A stretch of DNA of 64,000 bases from Desulfitobacterium dichloroeliminans LMG P-21439 (GTDB lineage: Bacteria; Bacillota; Desulfitobacteriia; Desulfitobacteriales; Desulfitobacteriaceae). The stretch is taken from positions 1,154,001 through 1,218,000 of the forward strand of contig NC_019903.1 in the NCBI RefSeq assembly GCF_000243135.2, written 5' to 3'. The notes beneath the pieces are model-generated. The model saw only the letters and a list, made by a program, of their open reading frames with translations. It made no database searches and had not been told where the DNA came from. Below are positions 17,822-25,013 of the stretch, one piece after another. Within the stretch, counting starts at the first letter, position 1. Every line of letters begins with the position of its first letter. Made by a program: the position numbers and the translations under genes.

Positions 17822-18501
17822 TGACCATTGAATTCGAATTTGTAACCAACTCCCCTAACAGTTTGAATGAAATCACTGTAACCTACTTGACTATCAAATT
17901 TGGAACGTAATCTGTTAATATGAGTATCGACCGTTCTTGAATCTCCGCAGTAATCAAAATCCCAGACTGAGTTAAGCAACTGGTCTCGTGTAAAAATTCG
18001 ACTTGGATATTTGGCTAAAACTAATAATAGGTCAAATTCTTTCGCTGTAAGTTTAACTTCTTTGCCTTCTACTACGATTTCACGGGTAATTTGGTTAATT
18101 GTAAAACCAGGGAAGATGATGAGATGATCTTTAGATTGTTCTCCATCTAGCCTTCGAAGAACAGCTTTTACACGTGCATTCAGTTCCCTTGGACTAAATG
18201 GTTTTACTACATAGTCATCGGCACCTAAATCAAAGCCGAGAATCCGATCATTTTCTTCACCTTTAGCAGTCAACATGATAATCGGAATTTGAGTCTCTTT
18301 TCTTAAGATCTTGCACACGGTCCACCCATCTAAACCAGGAATCATTAAATCCAAGACAATAAGGTCAAATGCACCATTTCGAACCCTTTCTAAAGCGCTA
18401 TTTCCGTTTTCAGCTTCTTCAATTTCGTAGCCCTCTGCCTCAAGGTATAGGCGAACAATCTCTCGTATTCGTTCATCATCGTCGACTACCAAAATTCTCA
18501 T
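17818..18501 (-). CDS. OmpR-family response regulator (second system)
   Basis: A 227-residue regulator. The receiver domain has D7-D9 and phospho-acceptor D51 in LIVLDLMIPG, plus Lys in VVKPFSPRE. The C-terminal winged helix carries SRTVDTHINRLRSKFD and VRGVGYKFEF. The kinase gene overlaps its stop codon; the small protein at 18523 lies 21 bp upstream in the same operon. Because the operon promoter itself has the 11-bp repeats found in front of many other genes here, this is my preferred candidate for their binding protein (autoregulation), but the sequence does not prove it. Confidence 0.92.
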   Translation of the reverse strand: MRILVVDDDERIREIVRLYLEAEGYEIEEAENGNSALERVRNGAFDLIVLDLMIPGLDGWTVCKILRKETQIPIIMLTAKGEENDRILGFDLGADDYVVKPFSPRELNARVKAVLRRLDGEQSKDHLIIFPGFTINQITREIVVEGKEVKLTAKEFDLLLVLAKYPSRIFTRDQLLNSVWDFDYCGDSRTVDTHINRLRSKFDSQVGYSDFIQTVRGVGYKFEFNGH

Positions 18502-18522
18502 TCTAACTGTCCTTCCTCCATT

Positions 18523-18804
18523 CTACCAACACCAATATCCTCCGTTATTTTTAGGAGGAGTATACCAATCGTATTGAGGATTGTAATTGGGATTCATGGG
18601 ACTAAACATCATTCCGCCTCCACTTGGAGGATATTGCTGATTGGTTGATCGCGGGTAATTTATTATACCAGGTTCATTCGGTTGTGATGTGGATGAACCC
18701 TTTGTCCATAGATAGGGCTGGACTATATCTAATCCTTTAGATATAACGAGACCTCCCAGAAACGCAATTACTATAACAAAGATCATTATGATTTTATTTC
18801 TCAT
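18523..18804 (-). CDS. Small membrane-anchored protein ending in Tyr-Trp-Cys-Trp
   Basis: A 93-residue protein with an N-terminal hydrophobic segment (MRNKIIMIFVIVIAFLGG), a Pro/Asn/Gly/Tyr-rich region and the terminus GGYWCW. The start chosen is ATG 18804, preceded by GGAGGGG; an in-frame ATG 17 codons earlier lacks this. It is the first gene of the second two-component operon, so it may be a sensor partner or a target of that system. Its only Cys is penultimate, as in two other secreted proteins at 11661 and 12074. Function unknown. Confidence 0.72.
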   Translation of the reverse strand: MRNKIIMIFVIVIAFLGGLVISKGLDIVQPYLWTKGSSTSQPNEPGIINYPRSTNQQYPPSGGGMMFSPMNPNYNPQYDWYTPPKNNGGYWCW

Positions 18805-18895
18805 CCCAATTCCCCTCCGACTAGGCTCTGACTCTTTTTCTAAGATTCTGTACATTGATAGCAGTTGTATTTTCGTTCATATATACGTAGTTTAC

Positions 18896-18949
18896 ATTAT
18901 AAATTCTAATCTTTACAGAACTTTAACGGCAATATAACAATTTTGTTAA
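18896..18949 (-). promoter_or_regulatory. 11-bp direct-repeat promoter of the second two-component operon
   Basis: On the minus strand, TTAAC, GTTAT, GTTAA and GTAAA sit on an exact 11-bp grid (18949 down to 18912). A 10-nt gap and a perfect TATAAT (18901-18896) follow. The layout is identical to the sigI and 12364 promoters. Confidence 0.65.
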
Positions 18950-19009
18950 AAACCTCGTACTACTTAATTAATGGCACGAGTTTTACTTGGTCTAGAGAAG
19001 TATGAGGCG

Positions 19010-19063
19010 TTCATGAGAATTTCATAAGTTTTTCATTGGTACAACATATCTATAGTATAAAGT
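19010..19063 (+). promoter_or_regulatory. 11-bp direct-repeat promoter of the NlpC/P60 gene
   Basis: TTCAT at 19010, 19021 and 19032 and AACAT at 19043 fall on an exact 11-bp grid. A 10-nt gap leads to TAAAGT (19058), with TATAAA two bases earlier as an alternative -10. Transcription would begin just before the riboswitch. Confidence 0.68.
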
Positions 19064-19084
19064 TATATTCAGCAAATTAAGTGA

Positions 19085-19200
19085 AGCTGAATCTGAGGTG
19101 CAAAGCCTTAGAACGGGGGAAACTTCTCGTGGGGTGAATCGCAGTATATTGCGTAGGGCATACACCTTTGCCCGAATCCGTCAACTAACCTCGTAAGCAG
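19085..19200 (+). ncRNA. Cyclic di-AMP riboswitch (ydaO-yuaA class)
   Basis: Conserved blocks of the ydaO/yuaA aptamer are present in order: ACGGGGGAAAC, GGGGTGAATC, TAGGGCA, TTTGCCCGAATCCGTCA and CTAACCTCGTAAGC. The element lies between the repeat promoter and the TTG start of a secreted NlpC/P60-like gene, a classic target. Members of this class usually turn expression off when c-di-AMP is high. The expression outcome here is inferred from the family. Confidence 0.93.
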
Positions 19201-19215
19201 AAAGGTGGTAAAAAA

Positions 19216-20061
19216 TTGAATATCCCGTACCCCAAGAAATGGTTTGGTGTGGCAGTTATTTCAGGAATAGTTTTAGCTACTAGTCTATTCAATGCCATTC
19301 CAGCACAAGCTTGGAAAAATCCGGTTTCCCGTATTGTACCTACAAATATCAGCCTAGAACAGGATAAGATTTTAAATCCTATTGTGAAAGAAGAGCTTAA
19401 TATGATAGCACTTGATGCACGTGTGGAGACGGAATCTTTAAAAAAAGAGGTTTTCCTAGAGAAAAAATGGCTTCGACAATCAAAGAGAGATAAATCTATA
19501 GAAGCTTCGCAAAGTTCTCTGAAATCCACGGAAATTAAGTTATCCACAATAAATACTGAAGAAGTAAAAAAAGAGGTATCTACTGCGCCAGCACCTACTA
19601 GATCAAAGCCAGCACCGGCTAAAGCAAAGCCAACCCCAGCGCAACCTCAAAAACAAACAGCTCAAAAGAGCTCACCTCCGGCAGTCTCCAGAGGAGCAGG
19701 TGAGATAGAGCAATTACTTAACAGGGCTAACGGTTTAATAGGAGTACCGTATCTTTGGGGAGGAACAACTCCTAAAGGATTTGATTGCTCTGGTTTTGTT
19801 GGATATGTATTTAAGGCATCAGGCATTTCCTTACCCCGTACCTCATTTGATATGTATAAAGTCGGCACGCCAGTAGAAAGGAATCAACTTAAACCTGGGG
19901 ACTTGGTGTTCTTCAGTACGTATCAGAAGGGTGCATCAGATGTACGAATCTATATCGGAGGAAATCAAACGATTGGAGCATCAAGTGGCGGTGTGGACAT
20001 TCGTAGTTTGTCAGAGAGCTATTGGGATAAGCATTATTATGGAGCAAGAAGGGTACTATAA
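19216..20061 (+). CDS. Secreted NlpC/P60-like protein lacking the catalytic His residues
   Basis: A 281-residue exported protein. It has a signal peptide (about 1-32), a coiled/charged region, a Pro/Ala/Lys linker (120-155) and a C-terminal NlpC/P60 domain. The Cys of DCSGF is present (C191). The two His residues expected in the HVGIY and HAS positions are Asp (SDVRIYIG, D242) and Gly (TIGASS, G254). Family members with the triad cleave peptidoglycan stem peptides; this one may be a non-catalytic wall-binding version. TTG start with AAAGGTGG upstream. It is controlled by the c-di-AMP riboswitch and an 11-bp repeat promoter. Confidence 0.88.
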   Translation: MNIPYPKKWFGVAVISGIVLATSLFNAIPAQAWKNPVSRIVPTNISLEQDKILNPIVKEELNMIALDARVETESLKKEVFLEKKWLRQSKRDKSIEASQSSLKSTEIKLSTINTEEVKKEVSTAPAPTRSKPAPAKAKPTPAQPQKQTAQKSSPPAVSRGAGEIEQLLNRANGLIGVPYLWGGTTPKGFDCSGFVGYVFKASGISLPRTSFDMYKVGTPVERNQLKPGDLVFFSTYQKGASDVRIYIGGNQTIGASSGGVDIRSLSESYWDKHYYGARRVL

Positions 20062-20068
20062 TCAAAAG

Positions 20069-20107
20069 CGAAACGGCAAGAGCTGGATGCCCTTGTCGTT
20101 TCTTTTT
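20069..20107 (+). terminator. Rho-independent terminator
   Basis: GAAACGGCAAG pairs with CTTGTCGTTTC (one G-T pair), followed by TTTTT, just after the NlpC/P60 gene. Confidence 0.85.
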
Positions 20108-20127
20108 ACTTCAAAGGGATGGTGTAA

Positions 20128-20730
20128 ATGGACAAAGAAACTTTATTAACCCGCAAAAGATATAATCGGACGGCACAATTCTACGATATCATGGATCGGA
20201 TGATTAAACCCGATTTGAGGAAAAAGGTACTCAGTGAAGCAGAGGGTAAAGTTCTCGAAGTCGGGGTAGGAACGGGAAAAAACTTGGAGTATTATTCACC
20301 GGATTGTCAGGTGATCGGTATTGATCTAAGTCCCGGTATGCTTGCGAAAGCAAAGGCAAAAGCCCAAAGATTACAAGTTAATATATCCCTGCAGGAAATG
20401 GATGCTCAGGAACTCCAGTTCCCTGATCACTTCTTCGATACTGTAGTTGCTACCTGTGTTTTTTGTTCTGTACCGGATCCCATTAAAGGGTTAAAGGAGA
20501 TTAAGCGAGTTTGCAAGCCAGGAGGTAAAGTACTTCTCCTTGAGCATGTTCGCAGTGAAAATCCAGTATTGGGGAAAATCATGGATATTATGGACCCCAT
20601 AACTGTTCGATTAGTGGGGCCACACATTAACCGTAGAACGGTTGAGAATATAGCAAAGGCTGGACTAAGGATAAAGTATATCGAGGATCGTTACTTCAAA
20701 ATTTTGAAGTCGATCCAGGCAGCACCGTAA
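20128..20730 (+). CDS. Class I SAM-dependent methyltransferase
   Basis: A 200-residue cytosolic protein with the Rossmann SAM-binding motifs VLEVGVGTGKN (motif I, about residues 42-52), VIGIDLSPGM (acidic loop) and VVATCVFCSVPDP (motif IV/post-II). The layout resembles UbiE/phospholipid N-methyltransferase-like proteins (KPGGKVLLLEH). The substrate cannot be assigned; lipid or quinone methylation is plausible. It follows the NlpC/P60 terminator and precedes ccdA. Confidence 0.85.
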   Translation: MDKETLLTRKRYNRTAQFYDIMDRMIKPDLRKKVLSEAEGKVLEVGVGTGKNLEYYSPDCQVIGIDLSPGMLAKAKAKAQRLQVNISLQEMDAQELQFPDHFFDTVVATCVFCSVPDPIKGLKEIKRVCKPGGKVLLLEHVRSENPVLGKIMDIMDPITVRLVGPHINRRTVENIAKAGLRIKYIEDRYFKILKSIQAAP

Positions 20731-20736
20731 ATGCAA

Positions 20737-20790
20737 TTCATAACTTTTTCATAGGGTTTTCAGAGGAAATTCAAAAGAATCTGCTACCAT
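20737..20790 (+). promoter_or_regulatory. 11-bp direct-repeat promoter of ccdA
   Basis: TTCAT (20737), TTCAT (20748), TTCAG (20759) and TTCAA (20770) form four in-phase 11-bp units, followed after 10 nt by TACCAT (20785). One of the clearest examples of the repeat. Confidence 0.65.
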
Positions 20791-20820
20791 AAAGATAAGG
20801 ATATAAGAACTAAAGTAAGT

Positions 20821-20851
20821 AAGAAAAGAGCCTACTCAGGGCTCTTTTCTT
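20821..20851 (+). promoter_or_regulatory. Leader hairpin before ccdA
   Basis: AAGAAAAGAGCC and GGCTCTTTTCTT form a perfect 12-bp stem downstream of the promoter and directly before the AGGAGG ribosome site. It could act as an attenuator or mask translation; the T-rich 3' arm resembles a terminator. Confidence 0.6.
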
Positions 20852-20862
20852 AGGAGGAACAT

Positions 20863-21615
20863 ATGGGTACAACCGTTATCATTATTGCTTTTGCGGCAGG
20901 TATTTTATCTTTTCTATCCCCTTGTATTATACCGATGTTGGGAGTTTATTTTTCCTTAATTACAGGTTTGACTGTTTCAGGCCTAAAAGAGGCCGCAGTA
21001 GATTCTGCTTTACGCTTAAGAATCCTGAAAAATACCCTTGCCTTTGTTGCAGGATTCTCTGTAGTTTTTATTGCAGCAGGCGCGGTAGCAGGGCAATTGG
21101 CTTCCTTGCTCAGTGAATGGCAAGGGGTTCTGAATTTCTTAGGGGGCACAATGATCTTGATTCTTGCCCTCAAAATGCTTGGCTTTTTTCAACTCCTTTT
21201 TCTTAATAGACTTCACTGGGAACCAAGTTTTTTTTCAAAGCTCAGGGCAAAAGCAACTCGAAGTGCCGGGTCTTCTTTCCTAGTAGGACTATTATTTTCG
21301 ATCGCGTGTTCTCATTGTATTGCCCCGACACTCTTTTCTATTTTAGCTCTTGCTGGTGCGACTCAAACTCCCGGAAGTGGTATGCTTGTGATGTTTTTCT
21401 TCTCGCTGGGGCTATCTATCCCTTATATATTAGCGGGAATGACTTTTAATAAGGTGATAAACTTATTGAAACGCTATCGTCGCCACCAAGTAATTGCTGA
21501 GCGTTTAGCAGGGGTTCTTATGCTTTTTATGGCATATGTCATTTACACCAATCAATTAACTGAAATAACAGGCTTCCTAGGACGTTTTTTGCCCAATCTA
21601 CCGTTAGGGATGTGA
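20863..21615 (+). CDS. ccdA: CcdA-like thiol-disulfide membrane transporter
   Basis: A 250-residue protein with six or more membrane helices. The two conserved Cys-Pro regions are visible: SPCIIPMLG near residue 25 and ACSHCIAPT near 148. CcdA/DsbD-core proteins move electrons from cytosolic thioredoxin to the outside, needed to reduce apocytochrome c before heme ligation. No ccmG-type thioredoxin gene is found in the window. Placed between the two ccm clusters and driven by an 11-bp repeat promoter. AGGAGG lies 5 nt before the ATG. Confidence 0.88.
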   Translation: MGTTVIIIAFAAGILSFLSPCIIPMLGVYFSLITGLTVSGLKEAAVDSALRLRILKNTLAFVAGFSVVFIAAGAVAGQLASLLSEWQGVLNFLGGTMILILALKMLGFFQLLFLNRLHWEPSFFSKLRAKATRSAGSSFLVGLLFSIACSHCIAPTLFSILALAGATQTPGSGMLVMFFFSLGLSIPYILAGMTFNKVINLLKRYRRHQVIAERLAGVLMLFMAYVIYTNQLTEITGFLGRFLPNLPLGM

Positions 21616-21619
21616 CCTA

Positions 21620-21673
21620 TTCATAAGATATTCACATCTAATTCATCGTATATTTAGAAGCTTGCTGTATAGT
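21620..21673 (+). promoter_or_regulatory. 11-bp direct-repeat promoter upstream of lgt operon
   Basis: TTCAT (21620), TTCAC (21631), TTCAT (21642) and TTTAG (21653), then 10 nt and TATAGT (21668). Exact spacing throughout. Confidence 0.68.
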
Positions 21674-21702
21674 AATACCATGATATTCAGGGAGGCATGA
21701 TT

Positions 21703-22188
21703 GTGAAGACTAAAGTAATTATTGGAGTTTTAGTACTTCTATTAGTCGGTGGCATTTATGGGGGCGTAGACGCAGCCAAAAAAGCGAAGGTAAGTACGAC
21801 AAATGCTGCTTCTTCGAATACAAGCGAAACTTCCAACCAGAAGATAACTGACCCCATCATTGATGACAAAGAGGGACTACAAGTGATCGTACAATGGATG
21901 AAACAAGAAAATCCATCTCAAGAACAAATTTTTTCGATAACTTTGGATAATCATGCCGTCGATGTGGATGAGTTTCAATTTGAAGGTAACATTACTGTTT
22001 TACTCGATGACAAAGAAGTCCCTATTCAGATTGAAGAACTAGAGAGGGAAGGCTCAGGACATCACCTTTCAGCTGAACTCAAAATTACAAGTCCAGAGTT
22101 TACTGAGATTAGCCCAGGGAGTAACTTCACATTGAATGTTAAAAATGTGTACGATACTCCGGCACGAAGTTTTACTTGGAAATACTAA
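21703..22188 (+). CDS. Exported protein of unknown function
   Basis: A 161-residue protein with an N-terminal signal/anchor (VIIGVLVLLLVGGIYGG), a short Ser/Thr/Asn linker and a beta-rich extracytoplasmic domain of about 110 residues ending SFTWKY. There are no Cys and no recognised motif. The start preferred is GTG 21703, with GGGAGG 7 nt upstream; ATG 21697 is only 1 nt from that site. First gene after the repeat promoter and 24 bp ahead of lgt, so probably cotranscribed with it. Confidence 0.7.
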   Translation: MKTKVIIGVLVLLLVGGIYGGVDAAKKAKVSTTNAASSNTSETSNQKITDPIIDDKEGLQVIVQWMKQENPSQEQIFSITLDNHAVDVDEFQFEGNITVLLDDKEVPIQIEELEREGSGHHLSAELKITSPEFTEISPGSNFTLNVKNVYDTPARSFTWKY

Positions 22189-22212
22189 AAAAAATTATTA
22201 TGGAGGTTAATT

Positions 22213-23016
22213 ATGGCACCGATTTTATTTACTATTGGGAATTTCTCCCTTCGTTCCTATGGAGTTATTGTAGCTTTCGCAATATTTATGGGTTTAACAG
22301 TTGCCTATCTTCTCACGTCGGATAAGGAATATAGAGAGCATTTATTAGATGTACCTATCTATGGGATTATTGGTGCAATTATTGGTGCACGAACTTGGCA
22401 AGTGTTTTTCTATGAATGGGATTATTATTCTCAAAATCTAGCGGAGATCCCTAAGATTTGGCATGGGGGATTGGCAATCCAAGGAGCTCTTGTGGGTGCT
22501 GTTCTTGCCGCAGTAATCTATACCAAAGTTAAGAAAATAAACTTTTGGCGTTTAGCAGATATTGCTGCACCAGGATTAATTCTAGGTCAAGGCATTGGGC
22601 GGATTGCATGTTTTCTTAATGGCGATGCTTATGGAACGCCTACAGGCTCGAACTTTGGAACCGTTTACCCTGAAGGGACACCTGCCTATGCAGCGTTTGG
22701 GAGTCAACCGTTATGGCCGGCTGAAATATGGGAAGGACAGTGGGATTTTATTGTTTTTGCCATAATTATTATGCTTAGTCGTTGGCGTAAATGGTCCGAA
22801 GGTTTCATTTTCCTAGCCTATATCATTCTTTATTCAGTCGGTCGATTTGCGCTAGAGTTTCTCCGAGGTGATAGTCCGTATTACTTGTTCAATTGGACAT
22901 CAGGTCAATGGACCAGTATGGGGATGATTATTATAAGTCTTGGGTTTATGGTAGTTTTGAGAAACAAGCATAAAAATTTAAAACAAACTGAGGTAAGTTC
23001 GAAACAATCTAAATGA
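22213..23016 (+). CDS. lgt: Prolipoprotein diacylglyceryl transferase
   Basis: A 267-residue multi-helix membrane enzyme. Lgt moves diacylglycerol from phosphatidylglycerol to the lipobox Cys of prolipoproteins. The signature is clear: HGGLAIQGAL (catalytic His region, about residues 83-92), GQGIGRIACFLNGDAYG (Arg/Asn/Gly motif) and a C-terminal GRFALEFLRGD. Length matches the family. ATGGAGG upstream of the ATG. No lipoprotein biogenesis genes are adjacent; its place in an envelope-stress-like group is the only context. Confidence 0.95.
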   Translation: MAPILFTIGNFSLRSYGVIVAFAIFMGLTVAYLLTSDKEYREHLLDVPIYGIIGAIIGARTWQVFFYEWDYYSQNLAEIPKIWHGGLAIQGALVGAVLAAVIYTKVKKINFWRLADIAAPGLILGQGIGRIACFLNGDAYGTPTGSNFGTVYPEGTPAYAAFGSQPLWPAEIWEGQWDFIVFAIIIMLSRWRKWSEGFIFLAYIILYSVGRFALEFLRGDSPYYLFNWTSGQWTSMGMIIISLGFMVVLRNKHKNLKQTEVSSKQSK

Positions 23017-23047
23017 TTAGAATATATTCCATGGAAAGGAGATATAA

Positions 23048-23698
23048 ATGTTTCAATATGGTTATTGGGAAATTGTAGTCATAAATTCACTAATTTTTAT
23101 CATTTTTGCATTTAGCTTTGTGAGACCGAAAAATGCAACGGATTGGCGTGTTTTCGGAACTTTCTCAGCCTTTATAGTAGCTTTATTTACAGAAATGTAT
23201 GGGTTTCCCCTCACGATCTACTTACTTTCAGGCTGGTTAAGCGAGAAGTTCCCCCAACTAAACCTATTTGCCCATGATTCAGGTCACCTTTGGTATGAAT
23301 TATTAGGTTTAAGCGGGGATCCACACACAAGCCCTATCCACATTGCAAGCACGTTGTTCATTAACGGTGGGCTTTTGTTCTTAGCTATTACATGGATGTT
23401 TTTATATAGGGCACAGCGTAAAGGTGTTGTAGCAAAAAGTGGTCCTTATGCGCTGATACGACATCCTCAATATGTAGCTTTTATCGTGATAATGTTTGGC
23501 TTCTTATTACAATGGCCTACCTTATTAACCTTATTGATGTTCCCAATCTTAGTCATCATGTATATAAAGCTGGCAAAGCTTGAAGAGCGCGAGTCCATTA
23601 AATCTTTTGGTGAAGAATACGCAACTTATGCTGATGATACAGGACGATTTTTCCCTAACTTCAAGAAACTTCGCAAGAAATTCACAATCAATTCATGA
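23048..23698 (+). CDS. ICMT-family (isoprenylcysteine methyltransferase-like) membrane protein
   Basis: A 216-residue protein with about five membrane segments and the C-terminal signature GPYALIRHPQY...EERESIKSFGEEYATY of the ICMT/phospholipid methyltransferase-like family. Such bacterial proteins methylate small lipids or thiols with SAM; the substrate is unknown. Its last 400 bp and the next gene have been duplicated and have decayed at 25806-26459. RBS AAAGGAG before the ATG. Confidence 0.85.
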   Translation: MFQYGYWEIVVINSLIFIIFAFSFVRPKNATDWRVFGTFSAFIVALFTEMYGFPLTIYLLSGWLSEKFPQLNLFAHDSGHLWYELLGLSGDPHTSPIHIASTLFINGGLLFLAITWMFLYRAQRKGVVAKSGPYALIRHPQYVAFIVIMFGFLLQWPTLLTLLMFPILVIMYIKLAKLEERESIKSFGEEYATYADDTGRFFPNFKKLRKKFTINS

Positions 23699-23758
23699 GA
23701 TAATCGAATTTGTAGCTTATACTTTTAATAAGTTATCTTACAAGAGAGGAGTAAATCG

Positions 23759-24037
23759 ATGAAATGTTGTGATAACGAAAAGTCAAATGTGGATGAGAGC
23801 GGGAATGAGACGGATTGTCAGCATGAGAAGAAACATAAGGGATTTTTTTCCCACATGTGGATGATGGTTTTATGCTGTGGTTTACCGATTGCTATTATTT
23901 TGCTAATACCACTTATGGGAGGTTTTTTATCTCCTGGGATAAGGATTGCGTTGCTATCTTTTGCTCCCTTCCTCTGTATGTTGTTAATGATCCCAATGAT
24001 GTTCATGATGATGAGAGGGCACAAGGAAAAGGGATAA
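23759..24037 (+). CDS. Small Cys/Met-rich membrane protein
   Basis: A 92-residue protein with a hydrophilic N-terminus carrying CC (residues 3-4), a further Cys at residue 20 and His residues. Two membrane segments contain CC and many Met (MMVLCC, MLLMIPMMFMMM). The pattern resembles small DUF2933-like proteins near metal or thiol genes, but I am not certain of the family. GAGAGGAG upstream of the ATG. A fragmentary second copy is at 26248. Confidence 0.7.
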   Translation: MKCCDNEKSNVDESGNETDCQHEKKHKGFFSHMWMMVLCCGLPIAIILLIPLMGGFLSPGIRIALLSFAPFLCMLLMIPMMFMMMRGHKEKG

Positions 24038-24083
24038 ATTCTTTTAAGAATAAAGCCTCAAAATCTACAGCCTCCATATTGAG

Positions 24084-24120
24084 ATCTCTTCTGAACATTT
24101 TCAGAAGAGATTTCTTTTTA
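24084..24120 (+). terminator. Rho-independent terminator
   Basis: ATCTCTTCTGAA pairs with TTCAGAAGAGAT, followed by TTCTTTTTA. Confidence 0.85.
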
Positions 24121-24122
24121 TT

Positions 24123-24211
24123 ATCGACTTTACTTTACGGAGTTTTGGAGATTTACCTGCAATGGATCAATGTGCCCTCCCATGATAGCTATTTACTACT
24201 TAGGGAGGGCA
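24123..24211. repeat. Remnant of the 36-kb Tim44-like gene end plus conserved hairpin
   Basis: 24123-24156 is identical over 34 bp to 36032-36065, inside the Tim44-like gene. A hairpin follows (TGCCCTCCC/GGGAGGGCA, 24173-24211) whose stem, 21-nt loop length and half of the loop match 36201-36239. The DNA between these two parts at 36 kb has been lost here. Confidence 0.8.
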
Positions 24212-24247
24212 TCCCTTTGGTTATGCATATGTAATTGAATTTCGAAA

Positions 24248-24301
24248 TTCATAAGTTATTCATAACTATGACATTCTTTTGACAAATTCGATTGCTATAA
24301 T
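24248..24301 (+). promoter_or_regulatory. 11-bp direct-repeat promoter
   Basis: TTCAT (24248), TTCAT (24259), GACAT (24270) and GACAA (24281), then 10 nt and TATAAT (24296). Serves the secreted protein at 24347. Confidence 0.66.
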
Positions 24302-24346
24302 CATAATTGTCAAAGAGAAATTGACGAAATAAAGGAGAAGAAAATA

Positions 24347-24799
24347 ATGAAAAAACTTAATGCAAAAGCAGGATTAATCTTAAGTAGTGCAGCTTTGGCT
24401 CTTGGAATTTTGGCTGTACCCGTATTTGCCGGTACTAACACAGAAACCGCGAATCAAGCGAATTTAGCTCCAATGGCTGCGGTCACCGATAATACCCAAC
24501 CGGTAGAGAATACCCAACCAGTAGATAATACCACTAAAAATAACTATATGAATGTTGAAGCTATGCAAAATATGCACGAATCAACAGTGATGCAAGAGGC
24601 TATGAATTCTGGAAATGTTGATAAAATGAAGGAGGCCATGAATTCTCCTGAGATTAAAGCTCAAATAGGCGAGGATGCAGTTGACGCTATGAATCAAATG
24701 ATGAGTAATGAAAACATGAATGCTATGCATAATGGAAATATGAACTCTATGCATAATGGAAATATGATGGGGTCAGGGACCAATATGATGAATTGGTAA
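24347..24799 (+). CDS. Secreted Met/Asn-rich protein ending in Trp
   Basis: A 150-residue exported protein. A signal peptide (about 1-28, cut after VFAG) leads to a linker with a duplicated NTQPV unit, a helical Met-rich part (MQEAMNSGNVDKMKEAMNS) and a tail with repeated MHNGNM units ending MMNW. Met/His/Asn-rich exported chains often bind Cu(I), which would suit the nearby copper and cytochrome genes, but this is inference. AAAGGAG precedes the ATG. It shares the C-terminal Trp with several neighbours. Confidence 0.75.
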   Translation: MKKLNAKAGLILSSAALALGILAVPVFAGTNTETANQANLAPMAAVTDNTQPVENTQPVDNTTKNNYMNVEAMQNMHESTVMQEAMNSGNVDKMKEAMNSPEIKAQIGEDAVDAMNQMMSNENMNAMHNGNMNSMHNGNMMGSGTNMMNW

Positions 24800-24853
24800 T
24801 AATCGGGTATGGGGACCGGGTTCGAGTTCTTTAATGGATACTTCAAAATGTCA

Positions 24854-24885
24854 AGGGGTAGATGCTCGCATGAGCTTCTACCCCT
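24854..24885 (+). terminator. Hairpin after the Met-rich gene
   Basis: AGGGGTAGATGCTC pairs imperfectly with GAGCTTCTACCCCT, 55 bp beyond the stop. There is no clear T run, so termination is likely but not certain. Confidence 0.6.
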
Positions 24886-25013
24886 AAGTGGGTCTATTTA
24901 AAATACCAATGGTTCTATTGAAATATTAAATAATTGTTTGGTCGAACTTTAACTTATAATGATGAAGGTAGAATATGAAATGCAACAATGAAGGAATAGA
25001 AGAGGGTACGGGC

